From positions 16,914-80,913 of the forward strand of contig JABDNH010000011.1 in the NCBI GenBank assembly GCA_013001055.1: a stretch of 64,000 nucleotides of DNA. Direction: 5' to 3'. The DNA is from Sphingomonas sp. (GTDB lineage Bacteria; Pseudomonadota; Alphaproteobacteria; Sphingomonadales; Sphingomonadaceae). The notes beneath the pieces are model-generated. The model saw only the letters and a list, made by a program, of their open reading frames with translations, searched no databases and had not been told where the DNA came from. Numbering within the stretch: the stretch's first letter is position 1; the number at the start of each line of letters is the position of its first letter. The position numbers and the translations under genes are program-made. Shown here in pieces: positions 30,470-39,474 of the stretch.

Positions 30470-33400
30470 TTGCAGTTTCGCCGCCTGAAACTCAGCGGCT
30501 TCAAGAGCTTCGTCGAACCGGCCGAATTGCGTATCGAGCCGGGGCTTACCGGGGTCGTGGGCCCCAATGGCTGTGGCAAATCCAACCTGCTCGAAGCAAT
30601 CCGCTGGGTAATGGGCGAAGGCTCGCCCAAATCCCTGCGCGGCGGCGGCATGGAAGACGTGATCTTCGCGGGCACCGAAACACGCCCTGCACGAGATTTC
30701 GCCGAAGTGTCGCTGCTGATCGAGCGCGACCGGGAAGCGGGCGAAGAAGCGGGCGAGAACGAAGTCACTCGACGGATAGAACGCGGCGCAGGGTCGGCCT
30801 ACCGCATGAACGGGCGCGATGTTCGCGCCAAGGACGTCAGCCTGCTTTTTGCCGATGCGGCAACGGGTGCGCATAGCCCTGCGCTCGTCAGCCAGGGCAA
30901 GATCGGGCAGGTCATTTCGGCCAAGCCGCAACAGCGCCGCCAGATGCTCGAAGAAGCAGCCGGAATCGCGGGTCTCCATCGCCGCCGTAAGGATGCCGAA
31001 CAGAAACTCCGCCAGGCGGAAACCAATCTGGAACGGCTGGATCATCTGCTTGGCGAACAGGCGGCGCGCGCTGCGGCATTGAAACGGCAGGCGCGCGCAG
31101 CCGAGCGCTATCGCAAGCTGTCCGAAGAGATAAAGGTCGCCGAAGCGCGCCTTCTCGTATCGCAGTGGCAGGATGCCGAACGCATGGCCAAGGCAGCGCG
31201 CGAAGAAGCGGAGAAGGCCAAGGGGCGCACGAGCGAACTCAGCGATGCCCGGACCAGAGCACAAGAGGCCCAGGTCATGGCCGCCAAGGCATTGGCAACG
31301 GCGCGCGACGATACCGTGAATGCGCGCTCTGCCGGCCAGGAAATGGCCCACCGCTTGGCGACCGCGCGCGCCGAGCATGACGCGACCAGGCGGCGGATCG
31401 ACGAGCTTGACGCGGCCTACGCGGCATTGGCCGCGGAGACTGCGCGCGAAGAGTCGCTCAAGGAGGATGCTGCCAAGGCGATCGCGGCGCTTGGTGGCGA
31501 ACGCGAACGGCTGGAGAAGCGGATCGAGGCCAGCGAGGCCTCCGCGGGCGAGATGGCCGAAGCCCTCGGCGCGGCCGAGAGCAAGGCGAGCGATGCGGAA
31601 GCGGCGCTAGCGGCGTTGGTGGCGCGCGATGCGGCGATGCGGGCCGAGCGGCGTGTCGCCGATGCGGCGTTGGAGAGCGCGGAGGCGCAGCTGGCGCGTA
31701 TCACGGCCGATCTTCAACGCATTGACGAGCTGGCGGGGGACCTTGGCGACGGGGGCGAGGAACAGGCTCAGCTGAAGACGGCCGAGAAAGCTGGGGCGGA
31801 CGCCGAAAATGAAGCCAAGGCGGCCGAGGCCGCGATGGCGCGCGCCGAGCGCGAGCGTCTGGCGGCAGTCGAGGCGCGCGACGAAGCGCAAAGCGCGCTG
31901 GCGGCGGCCAAGGCAGAACTGGCGGCAGCAAATAGCGAACTCGAGGCCTTGTCACGCGCGCTCGATCAGGGTGGCAAGGGCGCCATTGCGGGTCTCAAGG
32001 CCGCGCCGGGGTTCGAGCAGGCGCTGGCCGCGGCGCTGGGCGACGACATCGAAGCCGAAATTGGCGGTGACGGGCCGCGGCGCTGGGACATGCCGACCAG
32101 CGGAGACGATCCCAAGCTGCCCGAGGGTACGATGCCGCTCGCCGCGCGGGTGCAAGCGCCCGCCGAGTTGAAGCGTCGCCTTGCGATGGTTGGCGTGGCC
32201 GACCGCGACACGGGGCAAAAGCTCGCCGCGGGCCAGCGGATCGTGACGCGCGACGGTACGATGCGGCGCTGGGACGGCTTTACCGTGCGCGGTGCGGGCG
32301 CTGCCGCGGCTGAGCGGCTGATACGAATCAATCGCAAGGATGCGCTGGGGCGTGAGCTGCCGGGTCTTGAAAAGGCCGTGGCGGCGGCCGAGACGGCGTT
32401 GACCGCAGCTTCGGGCGATGTGGAAGCGCAGCGTCGTGCGGGCGAAGAAGCGCGTAGCGCGCTTGCGGAGGCCGAGAGAAAGGGCCGCGAGGCAGGCCGC
32501 CAGGCCGATGCCGCACGCGTGGCGATCGAGCGATTGGCGAGCCGCCGCGAAACGATCGACCAGCGTCGCGACGAGCTCAAGCCACTCTTGAAGACCGCGA
32601 AGGAAGCGGTGGCAGAGGCCGATGAGGCGATGAAGAAATTGCCCGACAGCGCCAAATTGGAAGCTGAGCTTGACGAGGCACGGACTGCGGCCAACGCGGC
32701 TGGGCAGGCCGTGGCCGAACAACGCGCCGCAGCGGCGACCCGCCAACGCGAATTGCAGGCGGCGCGGGAACGTCATGCCGCCGCGGGTAAGGAAATGGCA
32801 GACTGGCGCGCGCGTGCGCGAGATGCCGAGAAGCGTCTGGAAGAGACTGCCGAACGTGCGGAGCGGCAGGCACAAGAGCGCGCCGCGCTGCGCGAAAAGC
32901 CGGCCCAATTGCGCGACGCCATTGCCAGGCTGGAGGCCGAAAGCGGTGAGGGCGATGCGGCGATTGCGAAGGCTGCGGCGATCGAGGAGCAGGCGCGCGA
33001 GGCGTTGACCAGGGCCGAAACGGTCCTTGCCGACGCCGCTGAAGCCTTTGCCTCCGCGCGCGAGCGGCGTGCTGCCGCGCTGGCGCGGGCGGAAGCGGCA
33101 GAAGAACGGCGCGGCGATGTGTCGCGGCACTGCCAGGAACGGTTCGACCGTGCGCCGGGCGCGCTTCCTGCACTCTTCGATTTTTCTGCAGATGACCTGA
33201 AAGATGTCCGGGCGGAGAAAGCCGACCACGACCGACTGGTCGCGGATCGCGAACGGATCGGGCCGGTCAACCTCGTCGCCGAGCAGGAATTGAAGGAGCT
33301 GGAGGAAAACCAGCTCGCCAATGCCGAAGAGCGCGACGAGCTCGGCGAAGCGATCAGTCGCTTGCGCGGTTCGATCGGCCATCTCAATCGCGAAGGCCGC

Positions 33401-33883
33401 GTTCGGCTGCTGGCCGCTTTCGAGCAGGTCAACGATCATTTCAAATCGCTTTTCACCACGCTGTTCGGCGGTGGGCAGGCACATCTGGAACTGGTCGACA
33501 GCGACGATCCGCTGGAAGCAGGTCTCGAAATCATGGCGCAACCGCCGGGCAAGAAGCTCGCCGCGCTCACCCTGCTTTCGGGCGGCGAACAGGCACTGAC
33601 CGCGGTGGCGCTGATTTTTGCGCTGTTCCTGACCAACCCTGCACCGATCTGCGTGCTCGACGAAGTCGATGCACCGCTCGACGATGCCAATGTGGAGCGC
33701 TTCTGCGACCTGCTCGACCGCATGAACAAGGAAACCGACACGCGCTTCATGATCGTCACGCACAATGCAGTGACGATGAGCCGCATGGATCGGCTCTACG
33801 GCGTGACCATGATCGAGAAGGGCGTCAGCCGCCTCGTTTCGGTCGACCTTGGCGGCGCGGAGGAATTGATCGCCGCCGAGTGA
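30470..33883 (+). CDS. smc: Chromosome segregation protein SMC
   Basis: A 1137-residue condensin subunit. The N-terminal head has Walker A GPNGCGKSN (31-38), two long coiled coils flank a hinge (about 480-620), and the C-terminal head carries the signature LLSGGEQALTAVAL and Walker B CVLDEVDAPLDD. Start is TTG 30470, eight bases after GGGGAG; the sequence QFRRLKLSGFKSF directly at the start is the family N-terminus, so no upstream extension is needed. It organises and segregates the chromosome. scpA and scpB are not in the window. Confidence 0.97.
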   Translation: MQFRRLKLSGFKSFVEPAELRIEPGLTGVVGPNGCGKSNLLEAIRWVMGEGSPKSLRGGGMEDVIFAGTETRPARDFAEVSLLIERDREAGEEAGENEVTRRIERGAGSAYRMNGRDVRAKDVSLLFADAATGAHSPALVSQGKIGQVISAKPQQRRQMLEEAAGIAGLHRRRKDAEQKLRQAETNLERLDHLLGEQAARAAALKRQARAAERYRKLSEEIKVAEARLLVSQWQDAERMAKAAREEAEKAKGRTSELSDARTRAQEAQVMAAKALATARDDTVNARSAGQEMAHRLATARAEHDATRRRIDELDAAYAALAAETAREESLKEDAAKAIAALGGERERLEKRIEASEASAGEMAEALGAAESKASDAEAALAALVARDAAMRAERRVADAALESAEAQLARITADLQRIDELAGDLGDGGEEQAQLKTAEKAGADAENEAKAAEAAMARAERERLAAVEARDEAQSALAAAKAELAAANSELEALSRALDQGGKGAIAGLKAAPGFEQALAAALGDDIEAEIGGDGPRRWDMPTSGDDPKLPEGTMPLAARVQAPAELKRRLAMVGVADRDTGQKLAAGQRIVTRDGTMRRWDGFTVRGAGAAAAERLIRINRKDALGRELPGLEKAVAAAETALTAASGDVEAQRRAGEEARSALAEAERKGREAGRQADAARVAIERLASRRETIDQRRDELKPLLKTAKEAVAEADEAMKKLPDSAKLEAELDEARTAANAAGQAVAEQRAAAATRQRELQAARERHAAAGKEMADWRARARDAEKRLEETAERAERQAQERAALREKPAQLRDAIARLEAESGEGDAAIAKAAAIEEQAREALTRAETVLADAAEAFASARERRAAALARAEAAEERRGDVSRHCQERFDRAPGALPALFDFSADDLKDVRAEKADHDRLVADRERIGPVNLVAEQELKELEENQLANAEERDELGEAISRLRGSIGHLNREGRVRLLAAFEQVNDHFKSLFTTLFGGGQAHLELVDSDDPLEAGLEIMAQPPGKKLAALTLLSGGEQALTAVALIFALFLTNPAPICVLDEVDAPLDDANVERFCDLLDRMNKETDTRFMIVTHNAVTMSRMDRLYGVTMIEKGVSRLVSVDLGGAEELIAAE

Positions 33884-33888
33884 CCAAA

Positions 33889-33905
33889 AATAGCATTTTG
33901 CTATT
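33889..33905. repeat. Perfect inverted repeat abutting the Fur box
   Basis: AATAGCA-TTT-TGCTATT, a 7-bp perfect inverted repeat between the smc stop and the Fur box. AT-rich with an internal TTT only; could be a weak smc terminator or a second operator half. Confidence 0.4.
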
Positions 33906-33924
33906 GCGAATGATTTTCATTAAC
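33906..33924. promoter_or_regulatory. Candidate Fur box before the siderophore receptor
   Basis: The 19 bases from GCGAATGAT to TTAAC match the Fur consensus GATAATGATAATCATTATC at 14 of 19 positions, including the core AATGAT...TCATTA. It lies 34 bases before the receptor ATG, where a repressor would block transcription under iron-replete conditions. Confidence 0.75.
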
Positions 33925-33958
33925 GGTAGCGACGCTCCCAACACGCAAGGGAGTAATC

Positions 33959-36103
33959 ATGAGTCGTACCGCTGGCCTGCTGGCCGCCTCCGCCATTTTC
34001 GTCACTGCGCCTGCGCTTGCGAGCGATGCTGGCGATACTGGCTTCGTTGATGGAGAGCCGGGCGACCCGATTATCGTTACCGGCGTGCGCGACGGTTACG
34101 GAACCGATCGCACCAGCACGGCCACCAAGACCGACAGCGACCTCAACGACGTTCCCCAGGCCGTCAGCATCATCACAGCCGAGCAGATCAACGACCAGGC
34201 GCTGCGGTCGATCAGCGATATCATCCGCTTTGTGCCAGGCGTAACGGCAAGCTCGGGAGAGGGGCACCGCGACCAGCTGGCCATCCGCGGCCAGTACACC
34301 ACCGCAGACTTCTTCTCGGACGGGCTTCGCGACGACGTGCAGCATTATCGCGGTCTCTACAATGTCGAGCGGGTCGAAGTGCTCAAGGGCCCCAACGCGC
34401 TGATTTTCGGCCGCGGCGGCGGCGGCGGTATCGTCAATCGCGTTATCAAGCGTCCATTCGACACCGTTGCCGTTTCCGGCGCCGTGTCGATCGACAATGA
34501 AGGTGCAGGCTTCATCGAGATCGACGCCAACAGCCCGATCGGCCGGGACATGTCGGGCCGTCTTACGGGGACTTACGAACGGTTCGACAATTTTCGCGAC
34601 ATCGAGGGCGAGCGTGTCGGCGTCAATCCGACGCTGGCGTTCCAGATCTCGCCTGATACCAGGCTCGATATCGGATATGAATTTGCCGAGGACCAGCGTG
34701 ACGTGGATCGCGGCCTGCCCAGTGCATTCGATGGCACGATTGCCGACCCCGCCCGCGCGGTCGAGGGTTTCGACAAAACCTTCTTCGGCGTCCGCGGCGT
34801 CAACCACACCGAGCTGACCAAGCATGTTTTCGATGCCAAGCTGGGCCACGACTTCAGCGACACGTTCAGCTTCACGTCCAAACTGTTGTGGGGCGACTAT
34901 GACAAGCTCTACCGCAACGCTCTTCCGACCAGCCCCGTCACCGACATTGACGGCACCCCCAGCGTCCAGATCGAAAGTTATGAGGATGTCACGCTGCGCC
35001 GCAATTTCTTGTGGCAGAACGATCTCGTCGCGCAGTTCGCGCACGGCAGCGTTAGTCACAGGCTGCTCGTAGGCGTGGATTTTGCCGACCAGGGGACCGA
35101 TGCAGCGCGCCTTCGCGGCTTTTTCGACACGCTGCCGCCCGAGGATACGCAGACGAGCGGTCGCAAGACCTTCGTGTCGTTGGCCGACCCGCTCACGATT
35201 GCGCCGATCACTTTTCGCGGCGGATCGGGTGAGCGCGCGGCGCGCAGCGACGTCGAGAATTTGGGCATTTACATCCAGGACCAGATCGCAGTTGGCGAAC
35301 ATGTCGAAATCATCGCCGGCCTGCGCCATGACTGGCTAGACATCCGAGTGCAGGACTTTATCGGCGATACCGATCTAAGCCGCTCGGACGAATTGCTGAG
35401 CCCGCGAGTTGGCGTGGTCGTAAAGCCGACAAAGGACGTGAGCCTGTGGGCAAGCTGGGCGCGTAGCTACCTGCCGCAATCGGGCGACCAGTTTAACAGC
35501 CTGTCACCGACCACCGCCGCGCTCGAGCCGGAAAAGTTCACCAATCAGGAGATCGGGATCAAGTATCGCGCGTTCGATACGCTCGACATCACGCTGGCGG
35601 CCTACCGGCTCGATCGCGAAAACACGCGCGCGCTCGACCCGCTTTCGGCGGACGTCGTACTGACAGGCGCGCAGCGTTCGGAAGGCATCGAACTGGAAGT
35701 CCAAGGCAAGGTCGGCGCGTTGTCAATCACCGGTGGTCTGGCGTGGCAGAATGCCGAGATCACCGAGGACACAACCTCGGCTCCGGCAGGACGCGCGCTT
35801 CCCTTCGTGCCCGATTTCCAGGCGTCGCTGTGGGGGCGCTATGACATCAGCGACGAATTGGGGATCGGCCTCGGCGTCAGCCACCAGTCGGACATCTTCG
35901 CCAGCATCTCGAACGCAGTGGTGGTCGACGGGTTCACCCGCGTCGATGCGGCGGCATTTTACGATGTCAGCGACTTCGTCGCGCTGCAGATCAACGTCGA
36001 CAACCTCTTCGATGAGAACGCAATCGCGCTCGCCTACAACGACAATAATCTCTATCCGATCGCGCCGCGTACGGTACGTGGAACGCTGCGCTTCGCCTTC
36101 TAG
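33959..36103 (+). CDS. TonB-dependent siderophore receptor
   Basis: A 714-residue outer-membrane receptor. A signal peptide (ending ALA at about residue 21) precedes a TonB-box-like DPIIVTG. The plug domain has DVPQAVSIITAEQI, SISDIIRFVPGV, the LAIRGQ strand and VERVEVLKGPNALIFGRGGGGGIVNRV. The beta-barrel runs to the C-terminal aromatic residue (TLRFAF). These match the ferric-siderophore receptor subfamily (FhuA/FepA-like, TIGR01783). It imports ferric siderophores using TonB energy. Regulation by Fur is indicated by the box upstream. No siderophore synthesis or ABC transporter genes are adjacent. Overlaps convergent udgX by 4 bases. Confidence 0.93.
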   Translation: MSRTAGLLAASAIFVTAPALASDAGDTGFVDGEPGDPIIVTGVRDGYGTDRTSTATKTDSDLNDVPQAVSIITAEQINDQALRSISDIIRFVPGVTASSGEGHRDQLAIRGQYTTADFFSDGLRDDVQHYRGLYNVERVEVLKGPNALIFGRGGGGGIVNRVIKRPFDTVAVSGAVSIDNEGAGFIEIDANSPIGRDMSGRLTGTYERFDNFRDIEGERVGVNPTLAFQISPDTRLDIGYEFAEDQRDVDRGLPSAFDGTIADPARAVEGFDKTFFGVRGVNHTELTKHVFDAKLGHDFSDTFSFTSKLLWGDYDKLYRNALPTSPVTDIDGTPSVQIESYEDVTLRRNFLWQNDLVAQFAHGSVSHRLLVGVDFADQGTDAARLRGFFDTLPPEDTQTSGRKTFVSLADPLTIAPITFRGGSGERAARSDVENLGIYIQDQIAVGEHVEIIAGLRHDWLDIRVQDFIGDTDLSRSDELLSPRVGVVVKPTKDVSLWASWARSYLPQSGDQFNSLSPTTAALEPEKFTNQEIGIKYRAFDTLDITLAAYRLDRENTRALDPLSADVVLTGAQRSEGIELEVQGKVGALSITGGLAWQNAEITEDTTSAPAGRALPFVPDFQASLWGRYDISDELGIGLGVSHQSDIFASISNAVVVDGFTRVDAAAFYDVSDFVALQINVDNLFDENAIALAYNDNNLYPIAPRTVRGTLRFAF

Positions 36104-37539
36104 GCGGCAAGCGCGGCGGCGCGATCGGCGGCGCGCTTGAGGTCGTCGATGAACCGTGCCCGCTGTTCGGTGCGGGCGGCTTTATCGGGGAGGCGCAAGA
36201 GATAACTCGGGTGGATGGTGACCATGCCGGTTCCGCCGCCCGGAAGTGCCAATTCCTCGCCGCGTACCTTGCTGATCGTTACCGTCTTTCCGGTGATCGA
36301 GCGGGCTGCGGTGGCGCCAAGTGCCAGCGTCAGCCCCGGCTGGACGAGTTCGCGCTCGGCCTCCACCCACCAACGATAATGTTCAATGTCACCGGTGGTC
36401 GGCTTGGCATGAATGCGCTTCTTGCCGCGCTGGACAAATTTGAATCGCTTGACGGCGTTGGTGACGTACAAGTTACTGCGCTCGATACCGGCGCGTTCGA
36501 GCATGTCGTCAAGCAGCTGGCCGGCGGGACCGACAAAAGGCCGCCCGGCCGTGTCCTCTTCATCGCCCGGCTGTTCGCCCACCAGCATCAGCTTGGCATT
36601 GCGATTGCCCTCGCCGAAGACAAGCTGCGTACCGCTATTGGAAGGGTCGGCGCCGTGGCGTTCGCGCGCAAGCCTTGCCAGCTCTTCCCATGACGAAACG
36701 GGGGCAGTGGAAAAAAGCGGGCTTTCCTGTGCGCGGCTGGTTTCAATCATTGCGGCCTCGCGCGCCTGCGCGGTGGCGAGCAATTCCCCGATCGCTTCGG
36801 TTTCCGGCATGTTTTTCCAGTATTTCTTCGGCATCTCGGCGGTCATCGCCTTCACCTTCACGCGAGCCGGATTGAAAATAGACTTGTAATAGGTCTTCCA
36901 CGTCTCCTCGACCGGATCACCGCCCGGCGCGTCCGCCTTCGTCGCGCCCGGACTTTCGCTGAGCGTCTCGCCATCCCAGTGGATGCACAGTTGCGGCGTC
37001 AGGATCGACCAGCGCATATTGTTGAAGCGCCGCATGAAGAAGCCGGCTTCGCGGCGCACGATGTGGTTATCGGGTTCGAACCAGGCGACCATGCGTTCGC
37101 CGTTACCATCGTCCATTTCACGGAAGCGCACAAAAGCGTGCATCTTGTGCGCGTCGCGGCGCACTTCCTTTTCCATCCTGCGGAGACGATCGAGCAGCGG
37201 ATCGGCGCGATCCTCCATCGCGCGGCGGTTGCGACGCAGCTTCCACAGCATTGCGTAGAGCAAGCCGAAGCGCTCGGGATCGCGGTGGCAGACCACCGTT
37301 TTGGCCAGCCCGATAAATGCATTGGGCACGGAAAATCCGCCCCCCGATGGCTCGGGAGGCGGCTGCGAACCAAATAGTTCGTCGGTTTGCCCCTCGACCG
37401 TCCAGATAACGGCTTCGGGCGGAACGCCTGCCTCGACGAGGCCGCGGGCAGCGTCGCGCCATCCGTCGAAATCATCCTGCCGTTCGAGCGCGACGCGATG
37501 GATATCGATCTGCGGCCCGTCGGGCAGGATACGCGTCAT
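36100..37539 (-). CDS. udgX: DUF4130-UdgX fusion, uracil-DNA cross-linking glycosylase-like
   Basis: A 479-residue two-domain protein. Residues about 1-245 are the DUF4130/TIGR03915 domain of unknown biochemical role (RFGLLYAMLWKLRRNRRAMED, FVRFREM, FFMRRFNNMRW). Residues about 270-475 are a family-4-like uracil-DNA glycosylase: GEQPGDEED (321-329) and HPSYLLR near the end. The loop KKRIH (373-377) is the UdgX hallmark; in characterised UdgX the His attacks the sugar and leaves the enzyme covalently bound to the abasic site. H377 is present, so covalent trapping is predicted. The start overlaps the hemerythrin stop (TAATG). Confidence 0.93.
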   Translation of the reverse strand: MTRILPDGPQIDIHRVALERQDDFDGWRDAARGLVEAGVPPEAVIWTVEGQTDELFGSQPPPEPSGGGFSVPNAFIGLAKTVVCHRDPERFGLLYAMLWKLRRNRRAMEDRADPLLDRLRRMEKEVRRDAHKMHAFVRFREMDDGNGERMVAWFEPDNHIVRREAGFFMRRFNNMRWSILTPQLCIHWDGETLSESPGATKADAPGGDPVEETWKTYYKSIFNPARVKVKAMTAEMPKKYWKNMPETEAIGELLATAQAREAAMIETSRAQESPLFSTAPVSSWEELARLARERHGADPSNSGTQLVFGEGNRNAKLMLVGEQPGDEEDTAGRPFVGPAGQLLDDMLERAGIERSNLYVTNAVKRFKFVQRGKKRIHAKPTTGDIEHYRWWVEAERELVQPGLTLALGATAARSITGKTVTISKVRGEELALPGGGTGMVTIHPSYLLRLPDKAARTEQRARFIDDLKRAADRAAALAA

Positions 37540-38024
37540 TACTCGCGGTTATCTTCCATATCGACGCCTTCGAGCGCACGCTGATATTCTTTGGGCTTGC
37601 GCTCCTTGAACTTCTTGGCGAGTTCGGCTTCCTTTTCCTCGGTCAGCCCTTCTTCGGCGGCCGGGAACATGTCCTGCTCCTCTTCATCGATATGATGCAA
37701 ATAGTCGTGCTTGAGCTTCTTGAATTTTTGCATCCATTGCGGCGAGCTGGGGTCCATGTCGGCAATCTCGGCCATCAGCTCGTCAAGCTCATGGTGCTCG
37801 GCAACCGAATGCTGGCCATCGTGGCGCAGTTCCGGTTTCGCAAGCATCGTCGAATAGAGCGTTTCCTCTTCCGCTGCAGCATGAGCGGTGACCTCCGTGC
37901 GGAAATTCTCGAATAGCTGCTTGCGTTCTTCGCTGGCGCCGGTGGTGACTTCGATGCGATTTAAAAGCTCGCGGTGCTTGTCGTGATCACGCTCGAGCTG
38001 GGTAAAAATGGTCGTCTTTGTCAT
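37539..38024 (-). CDS. Hemerythrin HHE domain protein
   Basis: A 161-residue helical protein with a di-iron hemerythrin-like ligand set: H14 and further His/Glu in HAAAEEETLYSTM, EHHELDELM and HHIDEEEQDMFP. It is followed by an acidic, Lys/Glu-rich C-terminus. Family members bind O2, NO or iron or act as stress sensors or repair proteins. It stands between the radical-SAM gene (51 bases upstream) and udgX (1-base overlap), so it is encoded in the same transcript. Its role with the repair enzymes is unknown; an oxygen- or iron-protecting function for the iron-sulfur partner is one guess. Confidence 0.88.
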   Translation of the reverse strand: MTKTTIFTQLERDHDKHRELLNRIEVTTGASEERKQLFENFRTEVTAHAAAEEETLYSTMLAKPELRHDGQHSVAEHHELDELMAEIADMDPSSPQWMQKFKKLKHDYLHHIDEEEQDMFPAAEEGLTEEKEAELAKKFKERKPKEYQRALEGVDMEDNRE

Positions 38025-38074
38025 CGATCTTCCTCGCTATAGTTTTGCAACCAACGGAAAACGGCCATGATTGT

Positions 38075-39337
38075 TCAGCTCGTTGCGATGGAGCGCGGAG
38101 TGAACAGGTCAAGTTGCGAAGGCGCGGGGATGAGCATGGACTTTAGGTCAGCCCGGTCGGTGAGCAGGGTGGGACGCCAATCGGCGGCGGTGATGAAAGA
38201 CCTGACTTTTTTCAAACTGACAGTAAGGCGCGCCACGTCATCGAGGCGCAGTGACCGATGTCGCCGTGACGAGAGGATACGGCCCACCGCCTTTGTGCCG
38301 AGCCCCGGCACGCGGAGCAGTTGCTCGCGCGTCGCCCGATTGACATCGACCGGGAAATGCTCGCGAAACTTGAGCGCCCAGGCGAGTTTGGGATCGATAT
38401 CGAGCGGCAACATACCCTTATCGTCAGTGGCCGAGACTACCTCGTCCGGCGTAAAGCCGTAAAAGCGCATCAGCCAATCCGACTGGTAGAGCCGGTGTTC
38501 GCGCATCAGCGGCGGGCGCTGCAGCGGCAAAACGGCACTCGGTTCGGGAATGGGTGAAAAGGCGCTGTAATAGACGCGGCGCAGGCCAAACCGATCATAC
38601 AGCCCCTTGGCGCGCGACACGATCGTGCCATCGTTTGCATCGTCGGCGCCAACGATCATCTGTGTCGACTGCCCACCCGGCGCAAAACGCGGCGCCGAGC
38701 GATATTTCTTGCGCGCGTCCTTGTTGTCGAGGATCGCGAGCTTGGTTTCGCCCATCGCGCCCTCGATCCGCTTGTCGTCCTTTTCGGGCGCGAGTCGCTG
38801 GAGTCCAGCGCGTGTCGGCAGTTCCACATTGATCGACACGCGATCGGCGTGAAGCCCCGCCTGATGAACCAGCTCGGCATCGGCGTCGGGAATCGTCTTG
38901 AGATGGATGTAGCCGCGAAAATCGTGATCCTCGCGCAAGCTGCGCGCGACTTCGACGAGTTGCTCCATCGTGTAGTTGCTCGAGCCGATTATACCGGATG
39001 AAAGGAACAGTCCTTCGATATAGTTGCGCTTGTAGAAATCGAGCGTCAGCTGGACGACCTCTTCGGTCGTGAAGCGGGCGCGGCGCACGTTGCTGCTCTT
39101 GCGGTTGATGCAATAATGACAATCGAAAATGCAGCTGTTGGTCAGCAGGATCTTCAGCAAACTGATGCATCGCCCATCGGGAGCATAGGCATGACAGATG
39201 CCCATGCCTTCGGTGGAGCCCATCCCCTTGCCGCCGCGGCTGTCGCGTTTGGACGAGCCCGATGACGCGCACGAGGCATCGTACTTCGCAGCGTCGGCGA
39301 GAATCGCGAGCTTCTGACGGGTATCCAAGCGAGCCAT
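38075..39337 (-). CDS. UdgX-linked radical SAM DNA modification/repair protein
   Basis: A 420-residue radical-SAM enzyme. The iron-sulfur motif CIFDCHYC places C69, C73 and C76. A helix-hairpin-helix DNA-binding element (VNRATREQLLRVPGLGTKAVGRIL, about 331-356) lies near the end and the last 13 residues include QLDLF (408-412), the consensus for binding the DNA sliding clamp. The family (TIGR03916, 'rSAM_link_UDG') is named for its genomic link to DUF4130/UdgX. Start chosen at MARLDTRQKL, matching the family N-terminus, after GGTGAAC; a longer reading to 39388 exists but would run across a LexA box. The substrate is unknown. Confidence 0.9.
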   Translation of the reverse strand: MARLDTRQKLAILADAAKYDASCASSGSSKRDSRGGKGMGSTEGMGICHAYAPDGRCISLLKILLTNSCIFDCHYCINRKSSNVRRARFTTEEVVQLTLDFYKRNYIEGLFLSSGIIGSSNYTMEQLVEVARSLREDHDFRGYIHLKTIPDADAELVHQAGLHADRVSINVELPTRAGLQRLAPEKDDKRIEGAMGETKLAILDNKDARKKYRSAPRFAPGGQSTQMIVGADDANDGTIVSRAKGLYDRFGLRRVYYSAFSPIPEPSAVLPLQRPPLMREHRLYQSDWLMRFYGFTPDEVVSATDDKGMLPLDIDPKLAWALKFREHFPVDVNRATREQLLRVPGLGTKAVGRILSSRRHRSLRLDDVARLTVSLKKVRSFITAADWRPTLLTDRADLKSMLIPAPSQLDLFTPRSIATS

Positions 39338-39339
39338 TT

Positions 39340-39354
39340 GTTCACCATACGTTC
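39340..39354 (-). promoter_or_regulatory. Candidate LexA box for the radical-SAM/hemerythrin/udgX operon
   Basis: GTTC-ACCATAC-GTTC on the plus strand (GAAC-N7-GAAC on the coding strand) is an exact match to the alphaproteobacterial LexA operator GTTC-N7-GTTC. It lies 2 bases before the start codon and its inner GAAC overlaps the ribosome-binding site, so repression would act on early elongation or on a promoter just upstream. Experimental support lacking. Confidence 0.75.
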
Positions 39355-39474
39355 TTTGCTGTGCAGATAAAAGTGCAATGCCCGACACAACAGCAAAAAA
39401 CTGCCGGTCGATTGGCGTCTTGCCTTTGCCTGCCCAGCCAGTAGCTTCGCCGCGACTTTGACAGGGAGATCCTC

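Noticed and set aside
31952..33763. 600-codon minus-strand open frame inside smc
   Set aside because: High-GC antisense shadow; low-complexity Arg/Ala composition, no motif.
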